Both the position numbers and the translations under genes were made by a program. Shown piece after piece: positions 25,056-34,113 of a stretch of 64,000 nucleotides of DNA. This DNA is from CAIZGX01 sp044354975 (GTDB lineage Bacteria > Bacteroidota > Bacteroidia > Flavobacteriales_D > Sanyastnellaceae). The number at the start of each line of letters is the position of its first letter. Position 1 is the stretch's first letter. The DNA is taken from contig JBIKZA010000002.1 of NCBI GenBank assembly GCA_044354975.1, positions 1 to 64,000 of the forward strand. Reading direction: 5' to 3'. The notes beneath the pieces are model-generated. The model did no database searches and was not told the DNA's origin. It saw only the letters and a program-made list of their open reading frames with translations.

Positions 25056-26097
25056 TAGCATTCAGCACGTTGGTGTTGCCGTGCAAGACATGGACGCTTC
25101 GTTGAAATATTACCGCAAGATTTTCGGAATGAACATTCCATTTTTCGATAGTGTTCAGCCCGCACCGCTTATGGATTGTTATACGCATGGAAAAACCATC
25201 ACCAAGCGCGCCAGTATGATTATGAATTTGCAAGGCGGTTGTGCCATGGAAGTCATTCGACCTACCACCTTCGAACCACGAAAAGCAGATTTTCAAATCA
25301 AAGTGGGTGATCTTCATATTTTTCAGGTTCACATGAAGGCACGCGATGTAAAACACATGCACGCGTATTGTAAACAGAACGGTGCGCATGACGTGAGTGA
25401 GATTGCATTGAATCCTGCTCAACAGCAGGTATTCGATTTAACCGATCTAGATGGAAACTTTTTCCGTGTAGAGCCCACCAACGAATGCTACCGAGACATG
25501 GGGCATGCGAGCAACGGTGTGGCAGGTTGCAGCATTGGGGTTACGAATATGGAAGCCGCATTGAATTTGTATTCGAATCTTTTGGGCTACGACGAAATTG
25601 TATTCGACCGCACAGGGACGTTCAATGATTGGGGGCATTTACCCGGTGGCAAAGAACAGTATCGTCGTGTGCGAATTAAACAATCGGCTCCCACCGGAGG
25701 TGGATTTGCACGCGTAATGGGAAGCACATTCATTGAGTTGGTTCAAGCATTGGATCGTATTCCCGCGCGAACCTTTGAAGGTCGTATTTGGGGCGATTCC
25801 GGGTTCGTTCATCTTGGACTCGACGTGAAGGGAATGAAAAAATTGGGTGGGAAATTAGCCGAGCAAGGATTTGCATTCAGATGCGACAGTAACGACGCAC
25901 TTAGCATGGGTCAGACGAAAGTGCATTGCACGTATATCGATGATCCGGATAGAACACTGATTGAACTCATTGAAGTGTACAAAGTTCCTATTGTAGAAAA
26001 GTGGGGAATCTTTTTGAATGTGGAAAAGCGAGATCCACTAAAACCACTTCCGAATTTTATGTTGAACGCGCTTCGCTTTTCTCGAATCAAAGACTAA
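25042..26097 (+). CDS. VOC (glyoxalase/dioxygenase) superfamily protein with two domains
   Basis: 351 residues with two vicinal-oxygen-chelate modules. The first starts at IQHVGVAVQDMDASLKYY (about 8) and the second at AGCSIGVTNMEAALNLY (about 163), each continuing to a DLDG/DDPD-type end (VFDLTDLDGNFFRVE and YIDDPDRTLIELIE). I use the ATG at 25042 rather than the GTG just before it. Metal ligands may be His11 and the Glu residues near the module ends. The fold resembles extradiol-type dioxygenases, but the substrate is unknown. It ends tail to tail with an SDR gene (4-base overlap). Confidence 0.8.
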   Translation: MNRINSIQHVGVAVQDMDASLKYYRKIFGMNIPFFDSVQPAPLMDCYTHGKTITKRASMIMNLQGGCAMEVIRPTTFEPRKADFQIKVGDLHIFQVHMKARDVKHMHAYCKQNGAHDVSEIALNPAQQQVFDLTDLDGNFFRVEPTNECYRDMGHASNGVAGCSIGVTNMEAALNLYSNLLGYDEIVFDRTGTFNDWGHLPGGKEQYRRVRIKQSAPTGGGFARVMGSTFIELVQALDRIPARTFEGRIWGDSGFVHLGLDVKGMKKLGGKLAEQGFAFRCDSNDALSMGQTKVHCTYIDDPDRTLIELIEVYKVPIVEKWGIFLNVEKRDPLKPLPNFMLNALRFSRIKD

Positions 26098-26885
26098 CGC
26101 GCAGCTTGTCGCTTCAAAATTTTCTTAAATAATTTCGGGAAGTAACGGTGTAAAAACAATGCGCGCAATTCCTTTCCACCAACTCCAAACTCATTTTTTT
26201 CAGCAGCTATTCCAGCTAATATTTGACGTGCACATTCCTCCGGCGAAATTCCTTGCGCCTGATTATTATCCATTTCCCCAGAAGGATTTCCAGATTTATC
26301 GATGGCGTGTTTTGAAATTTCTGTTGCAATAAATCCAGGTGTTATTAAGGTAACGCGAATTCCTACATCTTCCACTTCCATGCGCAACGAATCGAAGAAA
26401 CCATGCAACGCGTGCTTCGATGCCGCGTATGCAGAACGCAGGTAGAATCCCCACTTCCCTGTTAAACTAGAAATAGTTACAATGTGTCCAGACTTTCGGG
26501 CTAACATCTGGGGCAAAACAGCCTTTGTCATTTGCACATGTCCGAAATAATTCACTTCGAAAATTTTCCGGTCATTTTCTATGGTAGTTTCAGAAGTCAA
26601 CGAGCGTTGACTTATTCCTCCGTTGTTGAATAAAATATCTATTTGGAACTTCGACAATACCTCGTTCGACACTTCATTAATGGATTCAGCGTCTGTTAAA
26701 TCTAAAGGGAAAACATGAACATTGTCAGAATCTATGCAGGTCGCCTTAACGCGCTCCAATTCTTCTCTTCTTCGTGATGAAATAATTACAACGGCTCCAA
26801 AGGCGCTGAATGCCTTTGCCACAGCTTCGCCAATGCCGCTACTTGCGCCCGTAATCCAAACTACCTTATTTTGAAATTGTTTCAC
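26094..26885 (-). CDS. Short-chain dehydrogenase/reductase
   Basis: 263 residues, GTG start at 26885. The nucleotide-binding TGASSGIG (residues 12-19), ILFNNGGIS (NNG in place of NAG), catalytic Ser in TISSLTG, YAASKHA with Tyr and Lys, and LITPGFIATEI follow the classical SDR order. The C-terminus has a basic tail (KLFKKILKRQAAR), suggesting peripheral membrane contact. The substrate is unknown. Its upstream region is shared with the divergent two-component system and holds the TTAAC repeats. Confidence 0.88.
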   Translation of the reverse strand: MKQFQNKVVWITGASSGIGEAVAKAFSAFGAVVIISSRRREELERVKATCIDSDNVHVFPLDLTDAESINEVSNEVLSKFQIDILFNNGGISQRSLTSETTIENDRKIFEVNYFGHVQMTKAVLPQMLARKSGHIVTISSLTGKWGFYLRSAYAASKHALHGFFDSLRMEVEDVGIRVTLITPGFIATEISKHAIDKSGNPSGEMDNNQAQGISPEECARQILAGIAAEKNEFGVGGKELRALFLHRYFPKLFKKILKRQAAR

Positions 26886-26903
26886 TGTAATATCATTTCC
26901 GAG

Positions 26904-26935
26904 TTAAGAAAACTTAACTTTAGGTTAACCTTAAG
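26904..26935. promoter_or_regulatory. Pho-box-like TTAAC/TTAAG repeats
   Basis: TTAAG at 26904, TTAAC at 26914, TTAAC at 26925 and TTAAG at 26931. The two TTAAC copies are 11 bp apart, the spacing of PhoB/PhoP half-sites, and the first 14 bases also form a TTAAG-AAAA-CTTAA palindrome. They sit upstream of a PhoB-like regulator gene and of a divergent SDR. Confidence 0.5.
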
Positions 26936-26961
26936 TGTCTTTTATATCTTTAAAAGACTCC

Positions 26962-26969
26962 TACCTTCG
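26962..26969 (+). promoter_or_regulatory. Probable -7 box TACCTTCG for the two-component operon
   Basis: TAnnTTTG with one mismatch, 33 bases before the ATG at 27003. The Pho-box-like repeats lie about 30-60 bases upstream, a position suited to activation. Confidence 0.4.
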
Positions 26970-27002
26970 TTCCGAATAACTCGCTTCAAAGATTGCAATA
27001 GA

Positions 27003-27680
27003 ATGGCAAAAAAACCAAAAATACTTTGTGTAGATGATGAACAAGACATTCTTGACTTGCTCACATTTAATTTGGAAAAAGAGGGGTATGATGTCTGCAC
27101 CGCACTGAATGGAAGAAAAGGACTCGAAGTTGCGAAAAGAGAATTGCCCGACTTAATTATTTTAGATGTTATGATGCCCGAAATGGACGGCATGGAAACG
27201 TGTAGAGAAATTAGAGAAATTCCTGCACTACAAAATGTAGTGATAACATTCTTAACAGCACGAAACGAAGATTACAGTCAAATTGCCGGATTCGAATCAG
27301 GAGCCGATGATTTCATAACCAAGCCTATTCGTCAACGTTTGCTCGTCTCTAAAATAAAAGCATTGCTTCGCAGATCTGCTCCTACTGACTTGAAAAAAGA
27401 AGTGAGCATCGGTGGAATTGAAATTGATCGTGATAAATATTTAGTGACTAAAGACGGCGTTCAAATTCAACTTCCAAAAAAAGAATTCGAACTTTTAGTT
27501 TTACTGTCTAGCGCGCCAGGTCGCGTATTTACTAGAGAGAACATATTAAATTCTATCTGGGGAAATGACGTGATTGTAGGTGACAGAACCATCGACGTTC
27601 ATATTCGCAAACTTCGTGAAAAATTAGGTGACGAAAATTTTAAGACAATTAAGGGGGTTGGTTATAAATTCGAAGCCTGA
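27003..27680 (+). CDS. OmpR/PhoB family response regulator
   Basis: 225 residues starting at the ATG at 27003; the longer frame to 26871 would run through the regulatory repeats. The receiver domain has acidic pocket DDEQD, phosphoacceptor Asp in LIILDVMMPE (about 55), Thr in FLTARN and Lys in DFITKPIR. The C-terminal winged helix spans about 130-225 (KEFELLVLLSSAPGRVFTRE, DRTIDVHIRKLREKLG, TIKGVGYKFE). The partner kinase starts 18 bases downstream. The upstream Pho-box-like repeats suggest PhoB/PhoP-type autoregulation. Confidence 0.93.
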   Translation: MAKKPKILCVDDEQDILDLLTFNLEKEGYDVCTALNGRKGLEVAKRELPDLIILDVMMPEMDGMETCREIREIPALQNVVITFLTARNEDYSQIAGFESGADDFITKPIRQRLLVSKIKALLRRSAPTDLKKEVSIGGIEIDRDKYLVTKDGVQIQLPKKEFELLVLLSSAPGRVFTRENILNSIWGNDVIVGDRTIDVHIRKLREKLGDENFKTIKGVGYKFEA

Positions 27681-27698
27681 ATGTCATAAATTCGAATT

Positions 27699-28742
27699 GT
27701 GAATATTCGAACTCCAAAACAAGTTGCACTCGTATCTGCGCTCTTCGTTGTGTTGCCCCTGGCGACGGTTTACTTTCTTCTGGTCTATTTTCTAGAACGC
27801 GATTTCGAAATTGAATTACTGCTGCTATTCATTGCACTAGGTATGTCCATCACGTATTTCGTGGTATACACATTCATCGAAAGATTCTTATACAGTAAAG
27901 TAAAAGTCATATACAAGACCATTCATTCCTTTAAAACACAAAGCGAGAAAAAAGGCTTGGAAATGAGCACCGATATTTTAGCTGAGGTAAATCAGGATGT
28001 TGCGGATTGGGCTGAAGAAAAAATTGAAAAAATCAAAGACCTTCAAAAAGCCGATAACTTCCGAAAAGAATTCGTTGGAAACCTGGCACACGAATTAAAA
28101 ACTCCCATTTTCAATATTCAAGGTTATCTCGATACTCTTGCTGAAAATGACGATATGAATCCTGACCTCCGTCGGAAATTCCTAGATCGCGCCATATCCA
28201 GCTGCGAACGATTGGAGCATTTAGTTTCTGACTTAGACGAAATTTCTCAACTCGAAAGTGGTGCGGTCCTGTTAAAAATTGTGAAGTTCGATATTCTCCA
28301 ACTCGCACATGAAGTCTGTGATTCCCTTGAAAAATTCGCTTCAGAAAAAAAGGTAAATCTTTTCGTGAAGGACGGTCCTTTCAGCGAATTGTGGGTAGAG
28401 GCCGATCGAAATAAAATTGAACAAGTCCTCATTAACCTCATTGTGAATAGTGTCAACTACGGCGCAGCGGGAGGAGAAACGCGAATTCGGTTTTACGATA
28501 TGAACGACAACGTTCTAGTTGAGGTTGCTGACAACGGAATTGGAATTGCCAAAGAACACTTGAATAGACTTTTTGAGCGTTTCTATCGTGTCGACAAAAG
28601 CCGATCTCGCCACGAAGGCGGCTCTGGATTGGGTTTAGCGATTTGCAAGCACATTATTGAAAGTCACCAACAAACCATGAGCGTTAGAAGTACCGAAGAG
28701 GTGGGAAGCACCTTTGGCTTCACCATTAAAAAAGCGAATTAA
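27699..28742 (+). CDS. PhoR-like sensor histidine kinase
   Basis: 347 residues, GTG start. Two TM segments (about 8-30 and 38-60) are separated by a very short loop, so there is no sizeable periplasmic sensor domain, as in PhoR-type kinases that sense through partners. A coiled linker leads to the HisKA motif NLAHELKTPIFNIQGY (His about 131) and an HATPase domain with N-box IEQVLINLIVNSVNY, G1 VEVADNGIGI and G2 GGSGLGLAICKHI. It pairs with the regulator upstream. The signal is probably phosphate or envelope state (inference). Confidence 0.92.
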   Translation: MNIRTPKQVALVSALFVVLPLATVYFLLVYFLERDFEIELLLLFIALGMSITYFVVYTFIERFLYSKVKVIYKTIHSFKTQSEKKGLEMSTDILAEVNQDVADWAEEKIEKIKDLQKADNFRKEFVGNLAHELKTPIFNIQGYLDTLAENDDMNPDLRRKFLDRAISSCERLEHLVSDLDEISQLESGAVLLKIVKFDILQLAHEVCDSLEKFASEKKVNLFVKDGPFSELWVEADRNKIEQVLINLIVNSVNYGAAGGETRIRFYDMNDNVLVEVADNGIGIAKEHLNRLFERFYRVDKSRSRHEGGSGLGLAICKHIIESHQQTMSVRSTEEVGSTFGFTIKKAN

Positions 28743-28766
28743 CTTTTTGTAGCGCCGTTCATCCTC

Positions 28767-28774
28767 TATTTTTG
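28767..28774 (+). promoter_or_regulatory. -7 box TATTTTTG for mfd
   Basis: An exact TAnnTTTG, 58 bases before the mfd ATG, leaving a longer leader than for most genes here. Confidence 0.5.
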
Positions 28775-28832
28775 TTGAAACAAAATTCCCCGAGAAATCA
28801 ATCTTGGGGTTTACTCGTTTGATGAAGCACGC

Positions 28833-31800
28833 ATGAAGCCACGTCTTTCCATTTGGGAAAAAGAAATAGAATCGATAGAACGCAAAATTGCTGACGACAA
28901 CAGCAAACTGCATTTGAAAGGACTTGCGGGAAGCGCCCCAGCATTTATTTGTGGCGCGTTCTACAGCTCATCTCCCGTTACCCAACTACTGGTGCTCGAC
29001 GACAAAGAAAAGGCTGCATACTTCCTCAATGACCTGGAAGCTATTCTTGAAATTGGATCCGACGAAAAAGAACAAGAGAAAACACCTGTACTCTTCTTTC
29101 CACGAACAGCGCGTCTAGCTTACGATATAGAGACAACTCAAAATGCAAACATTGCCATTCGAACGGAGGTGCTAAATAAACTTCAGAAGAATAGAAAAAA
29201 CTACATTATCGTTTCGTACCCTGAAGCACTGTTTGAAAAGGTTGTCACTCATCACGAACTCGAAAAAAACACGTTTAGCATTGATGTCGGGCAATCGTAT
29301 TCCATGGATTTCATTGACGAAGTATTCATTGAATTTCAATTTGAAAAAGTAGATTACGTATATGAACCCGGACAATATGCCGTGCGCGGAGGCATTGTCG
29401 ATGTGTTTTCGTTCAGTTATGAATATCCCTACCGCATTGAATTCTTCGATGAAGAAGTAGAGAGCATTCGAAACTTCGATCCGGCTACGCAGCTTTCGGT
29501 TAACAAAATGACCAAGGCTGTTATTGTTCCAAATACACACTCCAAACATTCGGAAGAAGTGCGCATTGGTTTGCTTGACTTCCTTCCTAGCAACACTGTT
29601 GTTTGGATGAGCAACACCGAATCTTCGCTCGCGCAATTTCAAGCTGAAATGGAAAAGGCAGAAGAGCGATTCAACAGGCTTTCAGATAACATTTCACACG
29701 AAAAACCAGATGCCCTTTTCACTTCAAAACATGAATGGCTGAAGCAACTGGAAAACAAACGTGTCATTGAATTCGGAAGTAAACGACAATTCTTAGGTGA
29801 AACAGAAGACTTCCATTGTACTCCCCAGCCTTCCTTCAATAAAAATTTTGAAATGCTTGCTGAGCATCTCGAAAATCTTATTCAACAAGGATACAAAGCA
29901 CACATTGTTGCCGGCCAGTCGAAGCAGCTGGAACGACTTGATCAAATATTTCAAGACAAGAAAAAAGACATCGCTTACGTTCAAGAGATTCTAGAAATAA
30001 GCGAAGGTTTTATAGATCAGAATAAAAAAATTCTGTACTACACCGACCATCAAATCTTTCAACGTTACCACCGATTCAAATTGAAAGAAGGATTCAAGAA
30101 AAACAAAGAAGCGTTAACGCTGAAAGAAATTCTTGCGCTTCAGCCGGGAGATTTTGTTGTGCACATTGACCACGGAGTAGGTCAATTCAGTGGGCTACAG
30201 AAAATTGATGTAAATGGAAAAGAACAAGAAGCCATTCGTCTAACTTACAAAGGCGGCGACATTCTTTACGTAAGCATTCACTCGTTGCACCGCATTAGTA
30301 AGTTTTCTGGGAAGGAAGGAACTGCGCCTTCCATGGACAAACTCGGAAGCAACGCTTGGCAAAACCTAAAGCGTAAGACGAAAACGAAGGTGAAAGAAAT
30401 TGCCTTCGATTTAATTAAGCTTTATGCAAAGCGGAAGTCAACAAAAGGATTCGCCTTTCAACCCGACACGTACATGCAAACCGAATTGGAAGCCTCCTTT
30501 ATGTATGAAGATACTCCCGACCAATACAAAGCTTCTGTTGCGGTGAAGGAAGATATGGAAGCGGCGTTCCCGATGGATCGCTTGGTATGCGGCGATGTTG
30601 GTTTCGGAAAAACAGAGATTGCTATTCGCGCGGCGTGCAAAGCCGTGGCAGATGGAAAGCAAGTGGCTGTGCTGGTTCCGACTACCATTCTTTCCATTCA
30701 ACATTACAAGAGTTTCAAATCTAGATTGAAAGATTTCCCGGTAACCATTGAATACATCAATCGTTTCAAAACAGCGAAACAAAATTCAGAGACACTTGAG
30801 AAGGTGAAAAACGGGAAAGTCGACATACTTATTGGCACCCACGCCATCCTCGGAAAACGCGTTGTCTTCAACGATCTTGGATTAATGATCATTGACGAAG
30901 AACAAAAATTCGGAGTAGCGGCAAAAGACAAATTGAAATTGCTTCGCGCGAATGTAGATGCCTTAACGCTTACTGCCACGCCTATTCCACGCACCTTGCA
31001 GTTTTCACTCATGGGTGCGCGCGACTTGAGTATTATTCAAACAGCACCGCCAAATCGCGTTCCTATTCGTACAGAATTAATTCCTTTCGGAGAAGAAATT
31101 GTTCGCGATGCCATTAGCTACGAAGTGCAGCGAGGTGGTCAAGTTTTCTTCGTGCACAACCGCGTTCAAAACCTTCGCGAAATGGCCGGATTGATTCAAC
31201 GCGTCTGTCCCGATGTGCGCATTGGCATAGGCCACGGACAGCTGAGCGGAGAAGACTTGGAAGAGGTGATGAACAAATTTATTGAAGGAGAATTCGACGT
31301 GTTAGTTTCCACTTCCATTGTTGAAAGTGGAATTGACATTCCGAATGCGAATACGATTATCATTAACGATGCGCATCATTTTGGAATGAGCGATCTTCAC
31401 CAATTGCGCGGACGTGTAGGACGAAACAACAAGCAAGCATTTTGTTATTTGTTAAGTCCCCCTACTCATATGCTCACAGACGATGCGAAGAAACGCTTAA
31501 CTGCCATTGAGCAGTTCTCGGATCTCGGATCGGGAATGCACATTGCTATGCGCGATTTAGACATTCGCGGCGCAGGAAATTTGTTAGGAGGCGAACAAAG
31601 CGGATTCATTAATGAATTGGGATTCGAGACGTATCAGAAAATTTTAGATGAAGCACTGCAAGAATTGAAGCAAGAGCACTTCCAGGAATTGTACGAAGAG
31701 GAAATGAAAAAGACCGCTTCCTTCGTAAAAGATACTGTGCTCGAAACCGACTTTGAATTGCTTATTCCAGATGAATATGTTGGAAATATTTCCGAACGTA

Positions 31801-32189
31801 TTGCCCTGTACAAAGCGCTCGACGATATGGAGAAGGAAGAAGAAATTCAGAAATTCTCAAAAGATCTTGAAGATAGATTTGGTCCTATTCCAAAGCCCGT
31901 TATTCAATTGATAGATACTATGCGTTTACGTTGGAAGGCAAGAGAAATTGGATTCGAAAAACTAGTGTTGAAGAGTGGTAAAATGATTGGCTATTTCGTT
32001 TCTAAACAAGATTCTCCATTCTACCAAAGCGAAGCATTCACGCGCATCTTGAACTTCATTAAACTCAATCCAGTTGCTGGAAAAATGTATGAGAAAGATG
32101 AGACGCTGCGCATTGCATTTCCAGAAGTACCAAACATGGATAAAGCTAATCGTCTGTTTAACGCGCTAGCCGAAGGTTCTAAATTGTAA
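28833..32189 (+). CDS. mfd: Transcription-repair coupling factor
   Basis: Removes RNA polymerase stalled at DNA damage and recruits UvrA. 1118 residues with full Mfd layout: UvrB-like N-terminus (about 1-330), the CarD-like RNA-polymerase-interaction domain (LQPGDFVVHIDHGVGQFSGL, about 428-447), helicase motor with Walker A GDVGFGKTE (about 585), DEEQ box MIIDEEQKFG (about 686), LTATPIPRTLQ, and a second RecA half with STSIVESGIDIP and QLRGRVGR. A C-terminal TRCF domain follows. The ATG at 28833 follows a tiny MKHA reading frame by overlap; I think this is chance. Confidence 0.98.
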   Translation: MKPRLSIWEKEIESIERKIADDNSKLHLKGLAGSAPAFICGAFYSSSPVTQLLVLDDKEKAAYFLNDLEAILEIGSDEKEQEKTPVLFFPRTARLAYDIETTQNANIAIRTEVLNKLQKNRKNYIIVSYPEALFEKVVTHHELEKNTFSIDVGQSYSMDFIDEVFIEFQFEKVDYVYEPGQYAVRGGIVDVFSFSYEYPYRIEFFDEEVESIRNFDPATQLSVNKMTKAVIVPNTHSKHSEEVRIGLLDFLPSNTVVWMSNTESSLAQFQAEMEKAEERFNRLSDNISHEKPDALFTSKHEWLKQLENKRVIEFGSKRQFLGETEDFHCTPQPSFNKNFEMLAEHLENLIQQGYKAHIVAGQSKQLERLDQIFQDKKKDIAYVQEILEISEGFIDQNKKILYYTDHQIFQRYHRFKLKEGFKKNKEALTLKEILALQPGDFVVHIDHGVGQFSGLQKIDVNGKEQEAIRLTYKGGDILYVSIHSLHRISKFSGKEGTAPSMDKLGSNAWQNLKRKTKTKVKEIAFDLIKLYAKRKSTKGFAFQPDTYMQTELEASFMYEDTPDQYKASVAVKEDMEAAFPMDRLVCGDVGFGKTEIAIRAACKAVADGKQVAVLVPTTILSIQHYKSFKSRLKDFPVTIEYINRFKTAKQNSETLEKVKNGKVDILIGTHAILGKRVVFNDLGLMIIDEEQKFGVAAKDKLKLLRANVDALTLTATPIPRTLQFSLMGARDLSIIQTAPPNRVPIRTELIPFGEEIVRDAISYEVQRGGQVFFVHNRVQNLREMAGLIQRVCPDVRIGIGHGQLSGEDLEEVMNKFIEGEFDVLVSTSIVESGIDIPNANTIIINDAHHFGMSDLHQLRGRVGRNNKQAFCYLLSPPTHMLTDDAKKRLTAIEQFSDLGSGMHIAMRDLDIRGAGNLLGGEQSGFINELGFETYQKILDEALQELKQEHFQELYEEEMKKTASFVKDTVLETDFELLIPDEYVGNISERIALYKALDDMEKEEEIQKFSKDLEDRFGPIPKPVIQLIDTMRLRWKAREIGFEKLVLKSGKMIGYFVSKQDSPFYQSEAFTRILNFIKLNPVAGKMYEKDETLRIAFPEVPNMDKANRLFNALAEGSKL

Positions 32190-32215
32190 TCAAGCCCACT
32201 ATTATTGTAAATTTG
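32183..32215 (+). promoter_or_regulatory. Promoter for gltX-folB
   Basis: ATTG at 32183-32186 (-33 element) and TAAATTTG at 32208-32215 (-7 element) with a 21-base spacer, close to the Bacteroidota consensus. The -33 element lies at the very end of mfd. Confidence 0.6.
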
Positions 32216-32234
32216 CACACTTTCAAAAACTATT

Positions 32235-33758
32235 ATGACATCACCAAGAGTTCGTGTTCGTTTCGCTCCTAGTCCCACTGGCCCTTTGCACATGGGTGGA
32301 GTTCGTACAGCATTATACAACTATCTTTTCGCTAAGAAACACGGTGGCGATTTTATCATTCGAATTGAAGACACCGATCAAACACGCTATGTTCCAGGTG
32401 CTGAACAGTATATTTTAGATTCATTGAAATGGTGCGGCATTGAACCCACTGAAGGTGTTGGTTACGGCGGAAAACATGAGCCTTATCGTCAGAGCGAAAG
32501 AAAGCCCATGTACAAGGCGTATGCGGTAGAATTGATTGAAAAAGGCTGGGCCTATTATGCATTCGATACTCCTGAAGAATTAGACAACATTCGCAAGCAA
32601 GCCGAATTAGCGAAGATGCCGAACTGGCAATACAACAGCATTTCGCGCATGACCTTGAAGAACTCATTGACCCTTCCTGCTGACGACGTTGCGGCTCGAT
32701 TGGAAAAAGGAGAACCGTTCGTTGTGCGTTTCAAAATGCCAAGAAACGAAGAAGTAAGATTTCAAGATATTATTCGCGGATGGGTGGTATTCTCTACAAA
32801 CGAACTCGACGACAAAGTACTTTACAAGTCAGACGGAATGCCAACCTATCACTTGGCGAATATTGTAGACGATCACTCCATGGAGATTAGCCACGTTATT
32901 CGTGGGGAAGAGTGGTTGCCTTCAGCGCCGCTTCACGTTATGATGTACAGAGCATTCGAATGGGAAGCACCGTTGTTTGCACATTTACCGTTGATTTTGA
33001 AACCCGATGGAAATGGGAAATTGAGCAAGCGTGACGGAGATCGTTTAGGATTTCCTGTATTCCCTTTGCAATGGACAGATCCTGAAACCGGAAATATTTC
33101 AAGCGGATATCGCGAAAGCGGATACCTTCCGAAAGCCTTCATTAACATGTTGCTTTTGTTGGGTTGGGCACCGAGCAACAACCAGGAAATTTTTACAATG
33201 GATGAAATGGTTGAAGCCTTCACCATTGAGCGTGTTGGAAAATCGGGTTCGAAATTCGATCCGGAAAAAACGAAGTGGTTCAATCAACAATACATGCGCA
33301 ACACGCCTCGTGCTGAACTAGCGGAAATGATTATGCCCGCCATTCAAGAGCGCGGTTATGATGTGTGTGCCGAGTATGTTGAAGGCGTGATTGAGCTTAT
33401 GCTCGAGCGCGCAGTGTTTCCGAAAGATTTATTAGACGGTGAATACTTATTTGTAGATCCAACTTCTTACGACGAAGATGCCGTTTCGAAGAAATGGAAA
33501 GTAGGTGAGTCTGGCCCTATCCTTCAAAAATGGTCAGCTGTTTTAGAAACACTTGAGCCTTTCACAGTTGAATCCATTGACGCTGCTATGAAACAATTCT
33601 TAGCAGACAACAGTTTAGGAATGGGCGCCGTGATGCCGTTGTTCAGACTTGCGTTAACGGGGGTACTTACGGGACCTGGCGCATCGCACGTTGCTGCGTT
33701 GGTTGGAAAAGAATATGTATTACCTCGCATTCAAAAATGCATTGAAAAGTTAGGATAA
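32235..33758 (+). CDS. gltX: Glutamate-tRNA ligase
   Basis: Charges tRNA-Glu. 507 residues, class I: FAPSPTGPLHMGGVRTAL (about 9-26) holds the HIGH-equivalent HMGG, and KLSKRDGDRLG (about 260) is the KMSKS-equivalent. The glutamate-specific segments RIEDTDQTRYVPGAE and ISHVIRGEEWLPSAPLH are present. The C-terminal anticodon-binding domain is complete. Normal length for the bacterial GluRS. The ATG lies 19 bases after the -7 box. folB follows by 1 base. Confidence 0.98.
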   Translation: MTSPRVRVRFAPSPTGPLHMGGVRTALYNYLFAKKHGGDFIIRIEDTDQTRYVPGAEQYILDSLKWCGIEPTEGVGYGGKHEPYRQSERKPMYKAYAVELIEKGWAYYAFDTPEELDNIRKQAELAKMPNWQYNSISRMTLKNSLTLPADDVAARLEKGEPFVVRFKMPRNEEVRFQDIIRGWVVFSTNELDDKVLYKSDGMPTYHLANIVDDHSMEISHVIRGEEWLPSAPLHVMMYRAFEWEAPLFAHLPLILKPDGNGKLSKRDGDRLGFPVFPLQWTDPETGNISSGYRESGYLPKAFINMLLLLGWAPSNNQEIFTMDEMVEAFTIERVGKSGSKFDPEKTKWFNQQYMRNTPRAELAEMIMPAIQERGYDVCAEYVEGVIELMLERAVFPKDLLDGEYLFVDPTSYDEDAVSKKWKVGESGPILQKWSAVLETLEPFTVESIDAAMKQFLADNSLGMGAVMPLFRLALTGVLTGPGASHVAALVGKEYVLPRIQKCIEKLG

Positions 33759-33759
33759 A

Positions 33760-34107
33760 ATGAAAATTCAACTGAACAATATTCAAGTTCGCGCGCAACA
33801 CGGTTGCTGGAAAGAAGAGGAAATCATTGGCGGAGATTATCGCGTGGATGTTTGGTTGGAAGGAAATTTCGAAGTGTCAGCAGAAACCGATGATCTCGAA
33901 AAAACCATTGACTACGTGGGGGTGAAAGAATTGGTTTACGCTGAAATGAAAGTAAGAGCTAAGTTGATTGAAACAGTTTTGGTTCGCATGCACGGGGCCA
34001 TGAAAGTTCGCTTCCCGAATGCTCATTCGGTTGGAATTCGATTGACGAAGATTAACGCTCCAATGGGTCACCAAGTGGAAAGCGTTAGTGTTGAAATGGA
34101 AGGATAG
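33760..34107 (+). CDS. folB: Dihydroneopterin aldolase (folate synthesis)
   Basis: Converts 7,8-dihydroneopterin to 6-hydroxymethyl-dihydropterin. 115 residues of the tunnelling fold: IQLNNIQVRAQHGCWKEEE (with the conserved Glu), TIDYVGVKELVYAEM and KLIETVLVRM, then RLTKINAPM with the catalytic-Lys region. Starts 1 base after the gltX stop, so expression is coupled. Convergent with asd, six bases apart. Could be a related FolX-like enzyme, but the pattern favours FolB. Confidence 0.9.
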   Translation: MKIQLNNIQVRAQHGCWKEEEIIGGDYRVDVWLEGNFEVSAETDDLEKTIDYVGVKELVYAEMKVRAKLIETVLVRMHGAMKVRFPNAHSVGIRLTKINAPMGHQVESVSVEMEG

Positions 34108-34113
34108 AACTGC

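Noticed and set aside
26871..27002. N-terminal extension of the response regulator
   Set aside because: The region contains the Pho-box-like repeats and has no homology to receiver domains; the ATG at 27003 starts the typical MAKKPKILCVDDE.
28822..28836. Tiny upstream frame MKHA overlapping the mfd ATG
   Set aside because: Four codons, sequence resembles the mfd start (ATGAAGC repeated); probably chance.
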